This document shows, piece by piece, positions 8,792-18,189 of a stretch of 64,000 nucleotides of DNA. How positions within the stretch are numbered: the first letter of the stretch is position 1; each line of letters opens with the position of its first letter. The stretch covers positions 1 through 64,000 of the forward strand of contig NZ_JACIDU010000009.1 of NCBI RefSeq assembly GCF_014196535.1, written 5' to 3'. The notes beneath the pieces are model-generated. The model saw only the letters and a list, made by a program, of their open reading frames with translations, had not been told where the DNA came from and searched no databases. This stretch comes from Allorhizobium borbori. GTDB lineage: Bacteria; Pseudomonadota; Alphaproteobacteria; Rhizobiales; Rhizobiaceae. The translations under genes and the position numbers were made by a program.

Positions 8792-9445
8792 ATGACCGTT
8801 TCCAGCGCCCGCAGACACAAAGCCCTTGCCTATGACATCCTCACGCCGGATGCGCCGCGCGCACGCCAGCGCCAGCAGCGCGCGCCGGAAACCATTGTCG
8901 ACGCCGAATTCGTCACCCTCCGCGATACCGTTCAGCCAAGCCGTGCCGGCAATGACAACCGTACCGTCGAACCCGTTCGCGTCGATTTCATGGCAGCCGT
9001 CCGCGGTTTGATGGAAAGCGTCGAAACACGGTTGACCAGCCTGTCCGTCGATATGTTTTCCGCGCTTGTCGCGGCCCTTTTCGTCGTCGTATTCGTATTG
9101 GCCGGTGGGCTTTCCAGTCTGTTTCCGCAAGAGGCGTCGCCAGCCCCCGCCCAGCCGCTCGTCATCACCCATGCCAGCCTCACCCCGCAGGAGGCGAACG
9201 GCATGCGGCTCCTGACCATCAACGGCGTCATCGAGAACCACGGGCAGGCCGCCATGGCCGTTCCACCCGTACGCGCAAGCCTCATGGCCGGCGAAAACCT
9301 CGTTGCCTCCATCGTCATCGACCCGCCGGTGGCTCTGGTTCAGCCAGGCCACAGCCACGGCTTCGTTGCCCGCGTCGTTCACCCCGGTGGAAAAATGCCG
9401 GAACTGAAGCTTTCCTTCAGCCCGCAGGATGTTCCCGGAACGTGA
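8792..9445 (+). CDS. Single-pass membrane protein with a DUF3426-like C-terminal domain
   Basis: I chose the ATG at 8792 (217 residues); the ATG at 8735 would add 19 residues, and an in-frame TGA at 8720-8722 blocks anything longer. The first ~85 residues are polar, residues about 91-112 are one hydrophobic helix (ALVAALFVVVFVLAGGLSSLF), and the rest is a beta-rich domain with LLTINGVIENHGQAAMAVPP followed by a PGHSHGF stretch. This resembles DUF3426, often found behind an MJ0042-type zinc ribbon. No Cys-rich ribbon is present here. Function is unknown. It is divergent from ftsE and about 40 bp upstream of hpt. Confidence 0.75.
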   Translation: MTVSSARRHKALAYDILTPDAPRARQRQQRAPETIVDAEFVTLRDTVQPSRAGNDNRTVEPVRVDFMAAVRGLMESVETRLTSLSVDMFSALVAALFVVVFVLAGGLSSLFPQEASPAPAQPLVITHASLTPQEANGMRLLTINGVIENHGQAAMAVPPVRASLMAGENLVASIVIDPPVALVQPGHSHGFVARVVHPGGKMPELKLSFSPQDVPGT

Positions 9446-9486
9446 TTATATGGTAAGCAGGGCCCTAATATCGTGGAGAACCCTGC

Positions 9487-10041
9487 ATGCCTATCGTTCG
9501 TGGTAAGATTATTGAGCCGCTTTTTTCTGCCGAACAGATTGCTGCCCGCAACACGGACATCGCCCGGAAGATTTCCGCTGGCCCGGTAAAAGATCTGCTT
9601 GTGATCGCGATTCTCAAGGGCTCCTTCATCTTCGCCGCCGACCTGATCCGCGCCCTGCACGAGACCGGGCTTGCCCCGGAAGTCGAATTCATCACCCTTT
9701 CGAGCTACGGCACCGGCACGGTTTCGCAGGGTGTGCGGATCGTCAAGGACATCGACAGCGACGTGAAAGATCGCGACGTGCTGCTGATCGATGACATTCT
9801 CGAATCCGGCCGCACCCTGCTGTTTGCCAAGGAACTGCTCTATTCGCGCGGTGCCCGCAACGTCTCCATCGCCGTGCTGCTCGACAAGAGCGTCAAGCGC
9901 AAGGAAAAGCTGGAGGCTGATTATGTCGGCTTCGAATGCCCCGATTATTTCGTCGTCGGCTACGGCATGGATGCTGCTTACGCCTTCCGCGAACTGCCCT
10001 TCGTCGGCGTCGTGACTGGCGACGCGCTGACGGACGGCTGA
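9487..10041 (+). CDS. hpt: Hypoxanthine phosphoribosyltransferase
   Basis: A 184-residue type I phosphoribosyltransferase that salvages hypoxanthine (and guanine) with PRPP to give IMP/GMP. The PRPP-binding motif LLIDDILESGRTL is near residues 98-110, and the ILKGSFIFAADL loop lies upstream. The purine-binding C-terminal region contains DYFVVGYGMD. Length is usual for bacterial HPRT. It lies between the DUF3426-like gene and cpdR. Confidence 0.95.
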   Translation: MPIVRGKIIEPLFSAEQIAARNTDIARKISAGPVKDLLVIAILKGSFIFAADLIRALHETGLAPEVEFITLSSYGTGTVSQGVRIVKDIDSDVKDRDVLLIDDILESGRTLLFAKELLYSRGARNVSIAVLLDKSVKRKEKLEADYVGFECPDYFVVGYGMDAAYAFRELPFVGVVTGDALTDG

Positions 10042-10234
10042 CGGCCACTTCCTTCGATCCGGGCCAGTTCTGGCCACCCGCCGGTCATTCCCTGTTAACC
10101 ACGGGGGCCGCGAGCCGGTGGATGTTTACGGATAGACAAGAAAACTCTGGTGATCTGCCCCCGTTCCCGGTCATGATCCGGGCCGGGTGAGCATGAGGCG
10201 CACGCCCGCGGAAAGAAGAAGCGGAGCAGCCATC

Positions 10235-10594
10235 ATGGCGAAAATCCTGATCACCGAAGACGAAGATTCTCTGCGCTCCTTCGTGGCGCGCGCGCTCAGG
10301 CTTGACGGACATATTACCGCAGAAGCTGCCGATGGCGCCGAAGGCCTGGAACGTCTGGCCGAAGAAGAGTTCGACCTTCTCCTCTCCGATATCCGCATGC
10401 CGGTCATGGATGGCATCGAGCTGGCGCACCGCGCCGCCGCCAGCCACCCCAACCTGCGCATTCTGCTGATGACCGGCTATGCTGACCAGCGCGAACGCGC
10501 GGACGACCTCATGACCAAGGTCATCGATGTCGTCGACAAGCCCTTTGCCCTGCCGGATATTCGCCGCGCCGTGGCCCGCGCACTGGCGGCCTGA
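10235..10594 (+). CDS. cpdR: CpdR-type single-domain response regulator
   Basis: A 119-residue stand-alone receiver domain starting at the ATG at 10235, with a GGAG ribosome site just upstream. The acidic pocket (E8, D9), the phospho-acceptor D52 in LLSDIRMPVMDG, the Thr in LLMTGYA and the Lys in VVDKPF are all present. No output domain follows. In Caulobacter and Sinorhizobium, CpdR is phosphorylated through the CckA-ChpT relay and, when unphosphorylated, directs ClpXP to degrade CtrA and other cell-cycle proteins. The assignment rests on strong similarity of the whole domain and on the gene neighbourhood. Confidence 0.9.
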   Translation: MAKILITEDEDSLRSFVARALRLDGHITAEAADGAEGLERLAEEEFDLLLSDIRMPVMDGIELAHRAAASHPNLRILLMTGYADQRERADDLMTKVIDVVDKPFALPDIRRAVARALAA

Positions 10595-10619
10595 TCCCGA
10601 TCCAGCCTCTCCCGACGTA

Positions 10620-10652
10620 AAAGGCCCGCATGATCTGCGGGCCTTTCGATTT
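10620..10652 (+). terminator. Strong terminator between convergent cpdR and the DUF4175 gene
   Basis: A perfect 11-bp stem (AAAGGCCCGCA 10620-10630 with TGCGGGCCTTT 10636-10646) closes a 5-base loop. T-tracts follow on the plus strand. The minus-strand reading also ends in T's, so it may serve both convergent genes. Confidence 0.88.
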
Positions 10653-10675
10653 TTCCAGGGTGCGGGAAACCGCGC

Positions 10676-13309
10676 TTACTGCAGATCCAGCAACCGCTCC
10701 AGATAGCGCCGCTCGATTTCACCGCCGAGACCGTTGCTCAACTTTTCGCGGATGGATTCGAGGATTTCACGAGCGCGCTGCACATCGATCTCATCGGGCA
10801 CCTTGACCTGATCGCCGAATTCCGGGCCGGCGCTGGCACGCGGACGTCCGAGCGGATCACGCCCGTTCTGGTTCCCCTCGCCCACCATGCCCGGCCCCTG
10901 CGCGCCCTGCTGCTCGCCCTGCCCCTGCATGGCCTGCATCATCTGGTTCATCATGTCGCGCGCGCCTTCGCGCAGCGCCTGCAAGGCCTTGCCCTGGCCT
11001 TCGACCGCCGGACCGCCCTCGCCCTGGCCAAGCGCTTCGCCGGCACCCTTCATTTCCTTGCCGGCCTCGCCGAAGCCGGGGCCGGGTTTCATGCCCATAT
11101 CGGCAAGGCCTTTCTGCAACTCCTTCAGCTTGCCGCCCAGCGCATCCTGCCGCTCCCGCAGCTTCTTCAGCGCATCGCGAAGCTGCTGCTCGGTCATCTG
11201 GCCGTTCTCGCCGCCCGGCTGCTGTTGCTGTTGGCCATTCTGTCCCTGCTCGCGGTTCTGCTCACCTTCGAATAGGTCCTTGTCCTCGCCAAGCTCGTCA
11301 TTCTCCATCATGCGGCTTTGCAGTTGCTGGTCGAGCTTGAAGGTCTCGTCCATCAGCCTCTGCTGTTCCTGCATCAGCTCGCCCAGCTTGTCGATCTGCT
11401 TGCGCATCGGGCTGTTGTCCTGCCCGTTATTGCGCGGACCCGGGCGACCGGCCTGCAGGTTGTTCATCATCCGCTGCATTTCGGAGAGAAGCTGCTGCGC
11501 CGCATCGCGGTTACCGGAGCGCGCCAGATTCTCGATCTGGTCCAGCATGCGGCTCAAATCCTGTTGCCGCAGCGTGTTTTCCGCCATGCGACCCTGCATG
11601 TTCGGGTTCTGCTGCATTTGCCGCGCCAGTTCGGAGAGATATTGCTCCATCGCCTTGCGCAATTCGGCCGTCAGCCGCGAAATCTCGTCCTCGGAAGCGC
11701 CCCGCTCCAGCGCATCGGACAGCGCCTTCTGCGCATCACGCATCTGGCGCTCGGCCAGCGAAAGGTCGCCATCCTCCAGACCGAGCGCGATTTCCCAGAG
11801 GTAATCGGCGGCCCCCTTCAGATCGTCCTCGCTGCGCGCCATCTGCATGCGCCCGAGCGCCGAGCGCACCAGAAGGAAGTGCTTGAGATTGGGAATGGTT
11901 TCCTCCGGCCTCAGCGCCAGCGCCTCGTTCAGCGCGATGGCGCGCGGCAGCGCAGCGGTGTTGAGCGCAAAGGTACGCCGTTCCTCGGCGATAGAAGCAG
12001 CCAGCGGCTCATAGAAGCGCCGCGCCGGCATGGTCATTTCGTAAGGCTGGCTGTGTCCTTCCCGCCCGGCGGCGTCGACCGCCACCAGCGTTATCCGCAC
12101 ACGCGTACCCGCAAGCGGATGTTCCGTCAGGTTGCGGCTCGTAAGCCCCTTGATCGTGGCATTGCCCCGGCGTGGCAGATCGAGCCTGTATTCCGGCGCG
12201 GGAAACAGCGCCTTGACGCCCGGCAGCGGCTCTTCCGCAGGCTCGATCTCGGCCCGCGCCGTCTGCACGCCGTAATCGTCGCGCGCCATGAAGCCGATTT
12301 CGAGCGAACCATTGGCGCTGACGCGCGGCGGCTGATCGAAGGCTATTTCCGGCGCCTTGTCGGGAATGACGGTGAAGGCGAAATTCTGGCCGTTGACGGA
12401 GAGCGTGCCGTCCTCGTCCAGCGATAGCCCATAGCTGCGGACACCGCTCGCGGGCGCGGCCGCCGCAACCGGATTGGCGGGAAGAGAATCGCTTGATGCA
12501 AGCGTTATGGCCTCACCGCCGGCAGCCGGGGAAAAGACGAGCTTTTCGCCGCCACCTTCACCCGCCACACGGACGGTCAGTTGCGAGCCCTGCGGCACCT
12601 CGGCAGGACCGTTGCCGATCTCCGCCCTTGCCGTGAGATAAACAGGCGCGCGGCCCGTATAGGCCGGCGGCGTCACCCAGGCATCGATACGCAGGCCGGG
12701 ATTGATCGTACCCTGCACGCCGGAGGGAGCAAAGGCATCGATTAAACGGCCCGCCCCGTTGGAAAAGGAAAACCCGAACGCCGCCGCCAAAAGGAGGATC
12801 GGCAAGGCGCGCAGACCGTTGCGGTCGAAACGGGAAAGATCAGGACGCGGCAACCCGGCATCGAGCGCGGAAATACGCTCGGCCATGCGGATCTGGTGCT
12901 CACGCCACAGCGCCCGCGCAAAGGGCGTATCGTTGGCCGGGCGGTCTTCCTGCACGGCAACCGGCTGATGGGCAAGACCGTTGCGGCTTTCGAGGTGCCG
13001 GTCGGCGGCATGCGCATCCGGCCATTGCAGCCTGAGAAGCGGTCGAAACGACGCCAGAAAGCCGATTCCCGCCAAAGCGACGACGGCAAGCCGCAGCCAG
13101 TCCGGCATCGTGCGGAACAGACCGAACCAGGCAAGCGAAACGAAGACGGCGGCAATCGTGGCCGGCACGAGAAGCGCGGGCAGCAGCCGTTCGCCCAACA
13201 GCGTCAGCCTCGCAAGCGCCCGCTTGAAGGCAAGCCGCCGGGCAAGGCCGGGACGCGTGGCAAGCGCGCTGGCATGCGAACGCTCCTTCTGCCGGCTATC
13301 GCCGTTCAT
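10676..13309 (-). CDS. Large membrane protein of the DUF4175 / TIGR02302 family
   Basis: An 877-residue protein. I chose the ATG at 13309 because an AGGAG lies 6 bases upstream; an alternative start is 13327. Two membrane helices (about 43-65 and 71-88) and a third near 168-184 precede a periplasmic-type region with beta-rich segments (residues about 200-380). A long helical region, probably coiled coil, follows. Residues about 600-800 are rich in Gln, Met, Gly and Glu, including a run of five Gln near 685. The C-terminus (EIDVQRAREILESIREKLSNG) is conserved in the family. TIGR02302 proteins are typical of Rhizobiales; their function is not known. Some have been loosely compared with ATPase or methyl-accepting proteins, which I cannot support here. 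Confidence 0.85.
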   Translation of the reverse strand: MNGDSRQKERSHASALATRPGLARRLAFKRALARLTLLGERLLPALLVPATIAAVFVSLAWFGLFRTMPDWLRLAVVALAGIGFLASFRPLLRLQWPDAHAADRHLESRNGLAHQPVAVQEDRPANDTPFARALWREHQIRMAERISALDAGLPRPDLSRFDRNGLRALPILLLAAAFGFSFSNGAGRLIDAFAPSGVQGTINPGLRIDAWVTPPAYTGRAPVYLTARAEIGNGPAEVPQGSQLTVRVAGEGGGEKLVFSPAAGGEAITLASSDSLPANPVAAAAPASGVRSYGLSLDEDGTLSVNGQNFAFTVIPDKAPEIAFDQPPRVSANGSLEIGFMARDDYGVQTARAEIEPAEEPLPGVKALFPAPEYRLDLPRRGNATIKGLTSRNLTEHPLAGTRVRITLVAVDAAGREGHSQPYEMTMPARRFYEPLAASIAEERRTFALNTAALPRAIALNEALALRPEETIPNLKHFLLVRSALGRMQMARSEDDLKGAADYLWEIALGLEDGDLSLAERQMRDAQKALSDALERGASEDEISRLTAELRKAMEQYLSELARQMQQNPNMQGRMAENTLRQQDLSRMLDQIENLARSGNRDAAQQLLSEMQRMMNNLQAGRPGPRNNGQDNSPMRKQIDKLGELMQEQQRLMDETFKLDQQLQSRMMENDELGEDKDLFEGEQNREQGQNGQQQQQPGGENGQMTEQQLRDALKKLRERQDALGGKLKELQKGLADMGMKPGPGFGEAGKEMKGAGEALGQGEGGPAVEGQGKALQALREGARDMMNQMMQAMQGQGEQQGAQGPGMVGEGNQNGRDPLGRPRASAGPEFGDQVKVPDEIDVQRAREILESIREKLSNGLGGEIERRYLERLLDLQ

Positions 13310-13442
13310 ACGCTTCTCCTGTCCCAAAACATCGGGGTTTTCGGTCGACGAAGGATAACACCCTTTGTGGCGAAGGCGAGGTCACCCCCCGGCTTTTCGC
13401 CGTCTATCCGCGGATTTCGCTGCATTGTGAACAGCGCCAGCG

Positions 13443-13970
13443 TCAGCCACGCAGCTTTTCCACATTCTGCGCCACGCTCTCCAGCAGATGGTCGTGAATG
13501 CCCATCGCCCGAAGCTGGGTCAGCGTGTTGAACAGATAGGCATCGTTCGGCCCGGAGGCACCAACAGCGGCATGAACGATCTTCGCCGCCACATCCGGTT
13601 CGGGCGATCCCGCATATTGCACATGGGCGGGGTCGGCCACGTAGACGACGCCCTTCACCTTGCGCCCGTCCGCCAGCGCAAGCGACAAGGTCTTTTCCTG
13701 ATAGACCTTCGTTACCAGTTCACGCTCGCGCAGATAGGCCAGCACAGCCCCCCATTCGTCTGGCGCAACACGGAAAGCCATGCCGGAACAGGACCCGCCC
13801 CGGTCGAGGCCGAGCACCAGCCCCGGATCGCTTTCCGTGCCCCGGTGAACCCAGGACCAGATACACAGGGAACGCCGGTAGCCACCAAGCCGGGCGCGCT
13901 GGCTCTCGACATGGGGAAAACCGGGGTTCCACATCAGCGAACCGTAACCAAAGACCCAAAATTCGTCCAT
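13443..13970 (-). CDS. ChaC-like gamma-glutamylcyclotransferase
   Basis: A 175-residue protein from the ATG at 13970; a GTG at 13982 would add four residues. The N-terminal FGYGSLMWNPGF motif is the substrate-binding loop of the GGCT fold. The catalytic Glu is probably in the VYQEKTL region, which corresponds to the ChaC branch. ChaC proteins cleave glutathione into 5-oxoproline and Cys-Gly. The TESDPG and GGSCSGMAF stretches are also ChaC-typical. The gene stands alone, divergent from the DUF2125 gene, so both promoters must lie in the ~100 bp between them. Confidence 0.88.
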   Translation of the reverse strand: MDEFWVFGYGSLMWNPGFPHVESQRARLGGYRRSLCIWSWVHRGTESDPGLVLGLDRGGSCSGMAFRVAPDEWGAVLAYLRERELVTKVYQEKTLSLALADGRKVKGVVYVADPAHVQYAGSPEPDVAAKIVHAAVGASGPNDAYLFNTLTQLRAMGIHDHLLESVAQNVEKLRG

Positions 13971-14069
13971 TTCGCACGTCACGTCGTGAAATCCGCTTGA
14001 TTCGCCCTATAAAGGGGTGAGGTCAGAACCGCAGTCATGGGTCAGAAGACGACCACGGAAGGAAGTGCA

Positions 14070-15080
14070 ATGGACGTAACGCAACCGGCGAGCGGCTGCA
14101 AGACATCGCGCCGCGCATGGATCATCACCGCCGGCGCCCTCGCTACCCTCGCGGCACTTTATACCGGCGGATGGCATGTTCTGGCCGGAAGAATTGAAGG
14201 CCGGCTTCTTTCCGCGCTCGCCGGGCAGGATGAAAAGGGCCTCTCAGTCGATTGCCGCAACATGAAGAGCGGCGGCTTTCCGTTTTCCCTGTCACTTCAT
14301 TGCTCGAGCCTCACGGCAGATGATGTGAAGCACGGTATTTCCACCACGCTTGGCGCGTCGGAAGCACGGGTATCGCTGCTGTCGCCCAACAGCGTCCATT
14401 CCAATTCGAAGGGGCCGGTAGAAATCCGTTCGTCCAGAGGACAGCTCGTGGGCGAATGGCAGGCATTGACCTCCGATGTCGATTTCGGCCTGTCCGGCAT
14501 GCAGGCCGTACGGGTCGATGCGACCGGGTTGAAGGCGAATTTCACCGACCCCGGCAAGGGTAGTGCGGTTCAGGCCCGGGCCGAGCGCTTCTCCGGCTTC
14601 GCCGATGGCGCCAGCGGCGACCTTGCGACCGGTGTCACCATGGAAGGCGCCGTACTTTCCCGCAACGGCACGGAGCTGCCGCTGCCGCCGCTCAGGATCG
14701 ACGCATCACTGAAGGTCGCGGAGGGCGGCGATCTCGTCGGTCGCTTCGATCGGCAAGCACTTTATGGCAAGCGCGGGGAAATCGAGCGCTTTGCCGCCAA
14801 TCTCGGCGAAGGCCGCGATATCATCGTCAGCGGCCCCTTTGCCGTGGATGAGATGGGGCGCATTTCCGGCAAGCTGCAAATCGAGGCGAAGAATGTGCAA
14901 TCCTGGCTCGACGCGGCCCGGCAGGCGCTTCCGGAAGCCGACGGCATCTTCCAAAGCGCCGGCTCGCTGATCCGCAGCTACACCAAAGGCAACCCCGATC
15001 TTTCCATCGACCTGACGCTGAAGCGCGGCAAGGTGCTGATTGCCGGCTTCATTCCCGTGGGCGAAATTCCGCCGCTTTAG
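14070..15080 (+). CDS. DUF2125 protein, membrane-anchored
   Basis: A 336-residue protein. I prefer the ATG at 14070 because GAAGGAAG lies 4-10 bases upstream; the ATG at 14037 would add 11 residues. A hydrophobic segment at about 17-36 is an uncleaved anchor or signal, followed by a secreted domain rich in beta strands with DCRNMKSGGFPFSLSLHC, the hallmark of DUF2125. Family members are found across Rhizobiales and have no known function; the fold resembles AsmA-like lipid-binding repeats, which is only inference. It ends 66 bp before the convergent tyrC stop. Confidence 0.82.
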   Translation: MDVTQPASGCKTSRRAWIITAGALATLAALYTGGWHVLAGRIEGRLLSALAGQDEKGLSVDCRNMKSGGFPFSLSLHCSSLTADDVKHGISTTLGASEARVSLLSPNSVHSNSKGPVEIRSSRGQLVGEWQALTSDVDFGLSGMQAVRVDATGLKANFTDPGKGSAVQARAERFSGFADGASGDLATGVTMEGAVLSRNGTELPLPPLRIDASLKVAEGGDLVGRFDRQALYGKRGEIERFAANLGEGRDIIVSGPFAVDEMGRISGKLQIEAKNVQSWLDAARQALPEADGIFQSAGSLIRSYTKGNPDLSIDLTLKRGKVLIAGFIPVGEIPPL

Positions 15081-15146
15081 AGTTTGCCGGGGACAAGCAG
15101 GATCCGGTTTTCCCGAAAAGCAGACGAAAGCGAGGATAACACCGGG

Positions 15147-16076
15147 TCAGCTTTTCTGGCTGGTGCCGTGGCGGCCGAAATCCGGCGCGTCCACATCCTG
15201 TCCGGCCTGAATGATGGAGCGGCGGATTTCGCGGGTGCGGGTGAAGAGATCGAACAGCTTGTCGCCCTCTCCCCAGCGGATCGCCCGTTGCAGATAGGCG
15301 AGATCTTCCGAAAAGCGCGCCAGCATTTCAAGGATCGCATCTCTGTTGTGCAGGCACACATCTCGCCACATCGTGGGATCGGAGGCGGCAAGACGGGTGA
15401 AATCGCGAAAACCAGACGCCGAATATTTGATGACTTCGGACTGCGTCACGGTTTCCAGATCGTCCGCCGTGCCGACGATGTTGTAGGCAATGATGTGCGG
15501 CAGGTGGGAAACGATGGCCAGCACCTTGTCATGGTGCTGCGGGTCCATCTCGTCCACCTTGCTGCCCAGCGCCTCCCAGAAGGCCCTGAGCTTGGCAAGT
15601 GCTGCGGGATCGGTCTCCGCCACAGGCGTGAAGATGCACCAGCGACCGGCAAACAGCCCCTCGAAACCAGCATCGGGGCCAGACTTCTCCGTGCCCGCCA
15701 GCGGATGGCCGGGAATGAAATGCACGCCTTCGGGAACGTGCGGCTGCATCTGCGCAATCACCGACGCCTTGGTCGAGCCGACATCGGTCAGGATTGCGCC
15801 CTTCTTCAGCGAAGGCGCGATCTGTTCCGCCACGGCACCGGATGCACCGACCGGAACGGACACGATCACCAGATCGGCATCCTTGACGGCATCCGCCGCC
15901 GACACCGTGTAGGACGTACCGAGCCCCAGTTCCTCGGCGCGCTTCAGCGTCCCGGTGCTGCGGGTTGAAATCGACACCTCCTTCGCAAGCCCACGCGCCT
16001 TGACATCACGGGCAATCGACGAGCCGATCAGACCGATACCGATCAGCGCGATCTTTCCAAAGAATGCTTCCGTCAT
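15147..16076 (-). CDS. tyrC: Prephenate/arogenate (cyclohexadienyl) dehydrogenase
   Basis: A 309-residue enzyme from the ATG at 16076; a GTG at 16085 overlapping hisC is also possible. The NAD motif GIGLIGSSIAR is near residue 13, and the substrate-binding HPLAGTEKSGPDAG segment and the HHDKVLAIVSHLPH helix are family signatures. It oxidatively decarboxylates prephenate or arogenate in tyrosine synthesis. It sits 1 bp downstream of the hisC stop, so the two are translationally coupled. HisC-type aminotransferases can also act on aromatic keto acids, which would explain the pairing. Confidence 0.93.
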   Translation of the reverse strand: MTEAFFGKIALIGIGLIGSSIARDVKARGLAKEVSISTRSTGTLKRAEELGLGTSYTVSAADAVKDADLVIVSVPVGASGAVAEQIAPSLKKGAILTDVGSTKASVIAQMQPHVPEGVHFIPGHPLAGTEKSGPDAGFEGLFAGRWCIFTPVAETDPAALAKLRAFWEALGSKVDEMDPQHHDKVLAIVSHLPHIIAYNIVGTADDLETVTQSEVIKYSASGFRDFTRLAASDPTMWRDVCLHNRDAILEMLARFSEDLAYLQRAIRWGEGDKLFDLFTRTREIRRSIIQAGQDVDAPDFGRHGTSQKS

Positions 16077-16077
16077 A

Positions 16078-17187
16078 TCAGCCACGCCCCATGAATTCGC
16101 GAAGTGCCTCGATCACGCCGAGATTGGCCTCTTCCGGGCCCACGCTCATGCGCAATGCATTATTGAAACCGTAGGAGCGAACGGCACGCAGGATATAACC
16201 CCGCGCCGTGAGGAAGTCGTCGGCATCCGCCGCACGCTTGCCCTCCACATCCGGGAAATGGATCAACACGAAATTCGTCACCGACGGCGTTACCTCAAGC
16301 CCCAGCGCCTCGAAGGCTTGCGTCAGCTTGCCGATCCACTCCGCATTGAAGCTGACGGCCTGCTCGATGAAGCCTTGATCGGCCATGGCAGCGGCGCCGG
16401 CGGCTATGCCGGGCGCACTGATGTTGAAGGGACCGCGCACCCGGTCCAGCGCATCGATGATATGTTCCGGCGCGTAGAGCCAGCCGAGGCGCAGTGCAGC
16501 CAGCCCGTAAACCTTGGAGAAGGTGCGGGTCATGACCACGTTCTGGCAGGAAGAGACGATCTCCAGCCCAGCCTCATAATCGTTGCGGCGCACATATTCC
16601 GCATAGGCGGCGTCGAGCACCAGCAGCACTTGCGGCGGCAGCGAGGCCTGAAGGCGGCGGATTTCGGCCACGGGCACATAGGTTCCGGTGGGATTGCCGG
16701 GATTGGCGATGAAAACCGCCTTCGTCTTCGGCGTGACGGCGGCAAGGATCGCGTCGACATCGACGCGGCAGTCCTTCTCCTTCACCGTTACGGGCGTTGC
16801 CCCGGCGGCGGTGATCTGGATCTTGTAGACGAGGAAGCCATGTTCGGTGACGATACCTTCATCGCCGGGACCGAGATAGGTGTGGCAGAGGAGACCGAGC
16901 AACTCGTCGGACCCGTTGCCGCACATGATGTTGGCCGGGTTCAGGCGAAACGTCGTGCCGATGGCCGCGCGCAATGCCGTAGCCTGACCGTCCGGGTAGC
17001 GCTCAAGCTGGCCCGCGGCGGCCTTGAAAGCCTCGATGGCCTTCGGGCTTGGTCCGAGCGGCGTCTCGTTGGCCGAAAGCTTGAAGACGCGCGCCACGCC
17101 CGGCGCATGTTCCTTGCCCGGCACATAGGCGGCAATGTCCAGAACACCGGGGCGGGGCGTGGGCTGAGGCTTCGGGGCAGTCATCAT
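16078..17187 (-). CDS. hisC: Histidinol-phosphate aminotransferase
   Basis: A 369-residue fold-type I PLP aminotransferase. [33 protein letters not shown] and [10 protein letters not shown] are the family landmarks; the PLP lysine is in [15 protein letters not shown]. It converts imidazole-acetol phosphate to histidinol phosphate, and homologues next to tyrosine genes may also transaminate prephenate or 4-hydroxyphenylpyruvate. It is the first gene of the hisC-tyrC pair. Whether this copy serves histidine, tyrosine, or both cannot be told from sequence. Confidence 0.93.
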   Translation of the reverse strand: MMTAPKPQPTPRPGVLDIAAYVPGKEHAPGVARVFKLSANETPLGPSPKAIEAFKAAAGQLERYPDGQATALRAAIGTTFRLNPANIMCGNGSDELLGLLCHTYLGPGDEGIVTEHGFLVYKIQITAAGATPVTVKEKDCRVDVDAILAAVTPKTKAVFIANPGNPTGTYVPVAEIRRLQASLPPQVLLVLDAAYAEYVRRNDYEAGLEIVSSCQNVVMTRTFSKVYGLAALRLGWLYAPEHIIDALDRVRGPFNISAPGIAAGAAAMADQGFIEQAVSFNAEWIGKLTQAFEALGLEVTPSVTNFVLIHFPDVEGKRAADADDFLTARGYILRAVRSYGFNNALRMSVGPEEANLGVIEALREFMGRG

Positions 17188-17260
17188 AAAAACCTTCGGG
17201 ATGGCCGGATGCGGCCATGCGGCACTCCGGAAACAGGATTTCTACCAGTTGAAGCCGGAA

Positions 17261-18031
17261 TTAATCCCGAAAAGCCTGTTTGTCGAGCGAAACCGGCATG
17301 CGTGTCGTCGGCACGCCCTGCGGCGAAAGAACCGGCACGAAAACACGGCGGGAGGCCCGCGCGGCAACAGGCAGCCCCTGATAAAGACGCTTCTGCGCCT
17401 CGACAACGGTTGCCCCCGAAAAGGCCGGCCACAGACGGCGGCCCACGGCCTCGAAACTCCGCCAGGGGCGCACCATGAAGCCACGCTCGGACGGCGGAAA
17501 AAGAAGCGCCTCGGCAAAGGCGCCGGGCGTGAAGTTCGCCTCGCGCAACAGCCGCGTCAACTGTCCGCGCGAATAGGGCCGGCCGGAACCGAACGGCGTA
17601 TGCTCCAGCCGCGCCCACAACCCGCGCCGGTTCGGCGCAACGATGACAAGCCGCCCGCCGGGGGCGAGCACCCGCCAGATTTCCTTCAGCGTTTCCACCG
17701 GGTTTTCGGCAAATTCAAGGGAATGCACCATCAGAACGCGGTCGATGCTGGCATCCGGCAACGGCAGTTCCTCATCGAAGACCAGAGCCGTCAGCGACTT
17801 CGCTCCCGCGGGCCAATTCACCGCGCCCTGCCCGGCGGGCATGAAGGCAAAGGTGCGCTCTGTGCCTTCACCGAACCGTTCGAGGAACGGCACGGCATAG
17901 CCAAGCCCCACCAGCCGCTCTTCCGGCAGACGCGGCCACACGGTTTCGAGTGCCGTGACGATGGATTGCACAGCGAGCTGGCCGAGCCGGGTGGAGTAGA
18001 ACTGCCTGAGATCGACAATATCGGTGTGCAT
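17261..18031 (-). CDS. SAM-dependent methyltransferase (type 11)
   Basis: A 256-residue protein from the ATG at 18031; a TTG at 18037 is an alternative. Motif I is degenerate (LVGLGYAVPFLERF instead of the usual GxGxG), followed by FDEELPLPDASIDRVLMVHSLE and the post-motif RVLAPGGRLVIVAPN, which identify a class I Methyltransf_11 fold. The substrate is unknown. It is divergent from gloB and lies upstream of hisC-tyrC on the same strand, an arrangement seen in related rhizobia. The C-terminal third has no motif I recognise. Confidence 0.8.
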   Translation of the reverse strand: MHTDIVDLRQFYSTRLGQLAVQSIVTALETVWPRLPEERLVGLGYAVPFLERFGEGTERTFAFMPAGQGAVNWPAGAKSLTALVFDEELPLPDASIDRVLMVHSLEFAENPVETLKEIWRVLAPGGRLVIVAPNRRGLWARLEHTPFGSGRPYSRGQLTRLLREANFTPGAFAEALLFPPSERGFMVRPWRSFEAVGRRLWPAFSGATVVEAQKRLYQGLPVAARASRRVFVPVLSPQGVPTTRMPVSLDKQAFRD

Positions 18032-18189
18032 CCGCAAAGGTTATCTTATCCGCCCGCAAAGGGGAACCCGCATTTCGGGAAAGCAGATGTGAAAACAAAG
18101 TGCTAAAACCATCCATGCTCAGGGGTGGACTTCGAGGTTCGAGCCATTACATTTTCCGCGAATTCCCATGAGCCGAGGCCTTCTCCGCG

